5,721 nucleotides of DNA from Proteiniphilum sp. UBA5267. GTDB lineage: Bacteria; Bacteroidota; Bacteroidia; Bacteroidales; Dysgonomonadaceae. A model generated the notes under the pieces. That model was not told the DNA's origin. It ran no database searches and was given only the letters and a program-made list of their open reading frames with translations. How positions within the stretch are numbered: position 1 is the first letter of the stretch; each line of letters opens with the position of its first letter. Location of the stretch: NCBI GenBank assembly GCA_002411515.1, contig DHTF01000116.1, positions 38,035 to 43,755 on the forward strand, written 5' to 3'. Both the position numbers and the translations under genes were made by a program. Positions 5,718 to 5,721 of the stretch are shown piece after piece.

Positions 5718-5721
5718 GAAT

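Noticed and set aside
1..5721. Search for a defence system, mobile element, CRISPR array, structured RNA or novel multi-gene system
   Set aside because: All six genes belong to well-known core families, intergenic gaps are short, and no terminal repeats, spacer arrays, tRNA-like folds or foreign-looking segments were seen.

Overview
The window looks like ordinary core chromosome of a Gram-negative member of the Bacteroidota, most likely order Bacteroidales. The evidence for this is a lipid A gene (lpxB), start regions that are mostly A-rich and lack a strong Shine-Dalgarno sequence, and perfect matches to the Bacteroidota -7 promoter element TAnnTTTG upstream of two genes. The protein sequences also resemble Bacteroidales SurE, LpxB, RNase III and FabF as I remember them. 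A genus within the order, for example in the Dysgonomonadaceae, is only a guess.

Layout, left to right. At the left edge, on the minus strand, is the N-terminal third or less of a secreted alkaline phosphatase, cut by the window boundary. A divergent intergenic region of about 158 bp follows, with a likely promoter in each direction. On the plus strand come surE (survival-protein/5'-nucleotidase family), then lpxB (lipid-A-disaccharide synthase) after a 62-nt gap that holds a small hairpin and an 8-bp tandem repeat. A 146-nt gap with two hairpins, one followed by a T-run, leads to a 6-phosphofructokinase gene with an A-rich leader. This phosphofructokinase converges, across only 20 nt, on a minus-strand pair, fabF then rnc (beta-ketoacyl-ACP synthase II and ribonuclease III). 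These two are separated by a single nucleotide and are almost certainly co-transcribed. The fabF start lies 4 nt from the right edge, so its upstream partner (often acpP in this phylum) and its ribosome-binding site are out of view.

Functionally the window joins envelope lipid synthesis (lpxB, fabF) with housekeeping functions: glycolysis (pfk), RNA processing (rnc) and phosphate-ester hydrolysis (surE, alkaline phosphatase). There are no gene-free stretches over 300 nt. I see no mobile element, CRISPR array, tRNA or rRNA gene, and no convincing new system. The points most worth a second look are the mixed active-site signature of the phosphofructokinase, the GTG start of rnc against the fabF stop, and the nearly gapless convergent end of pfk and rnc.
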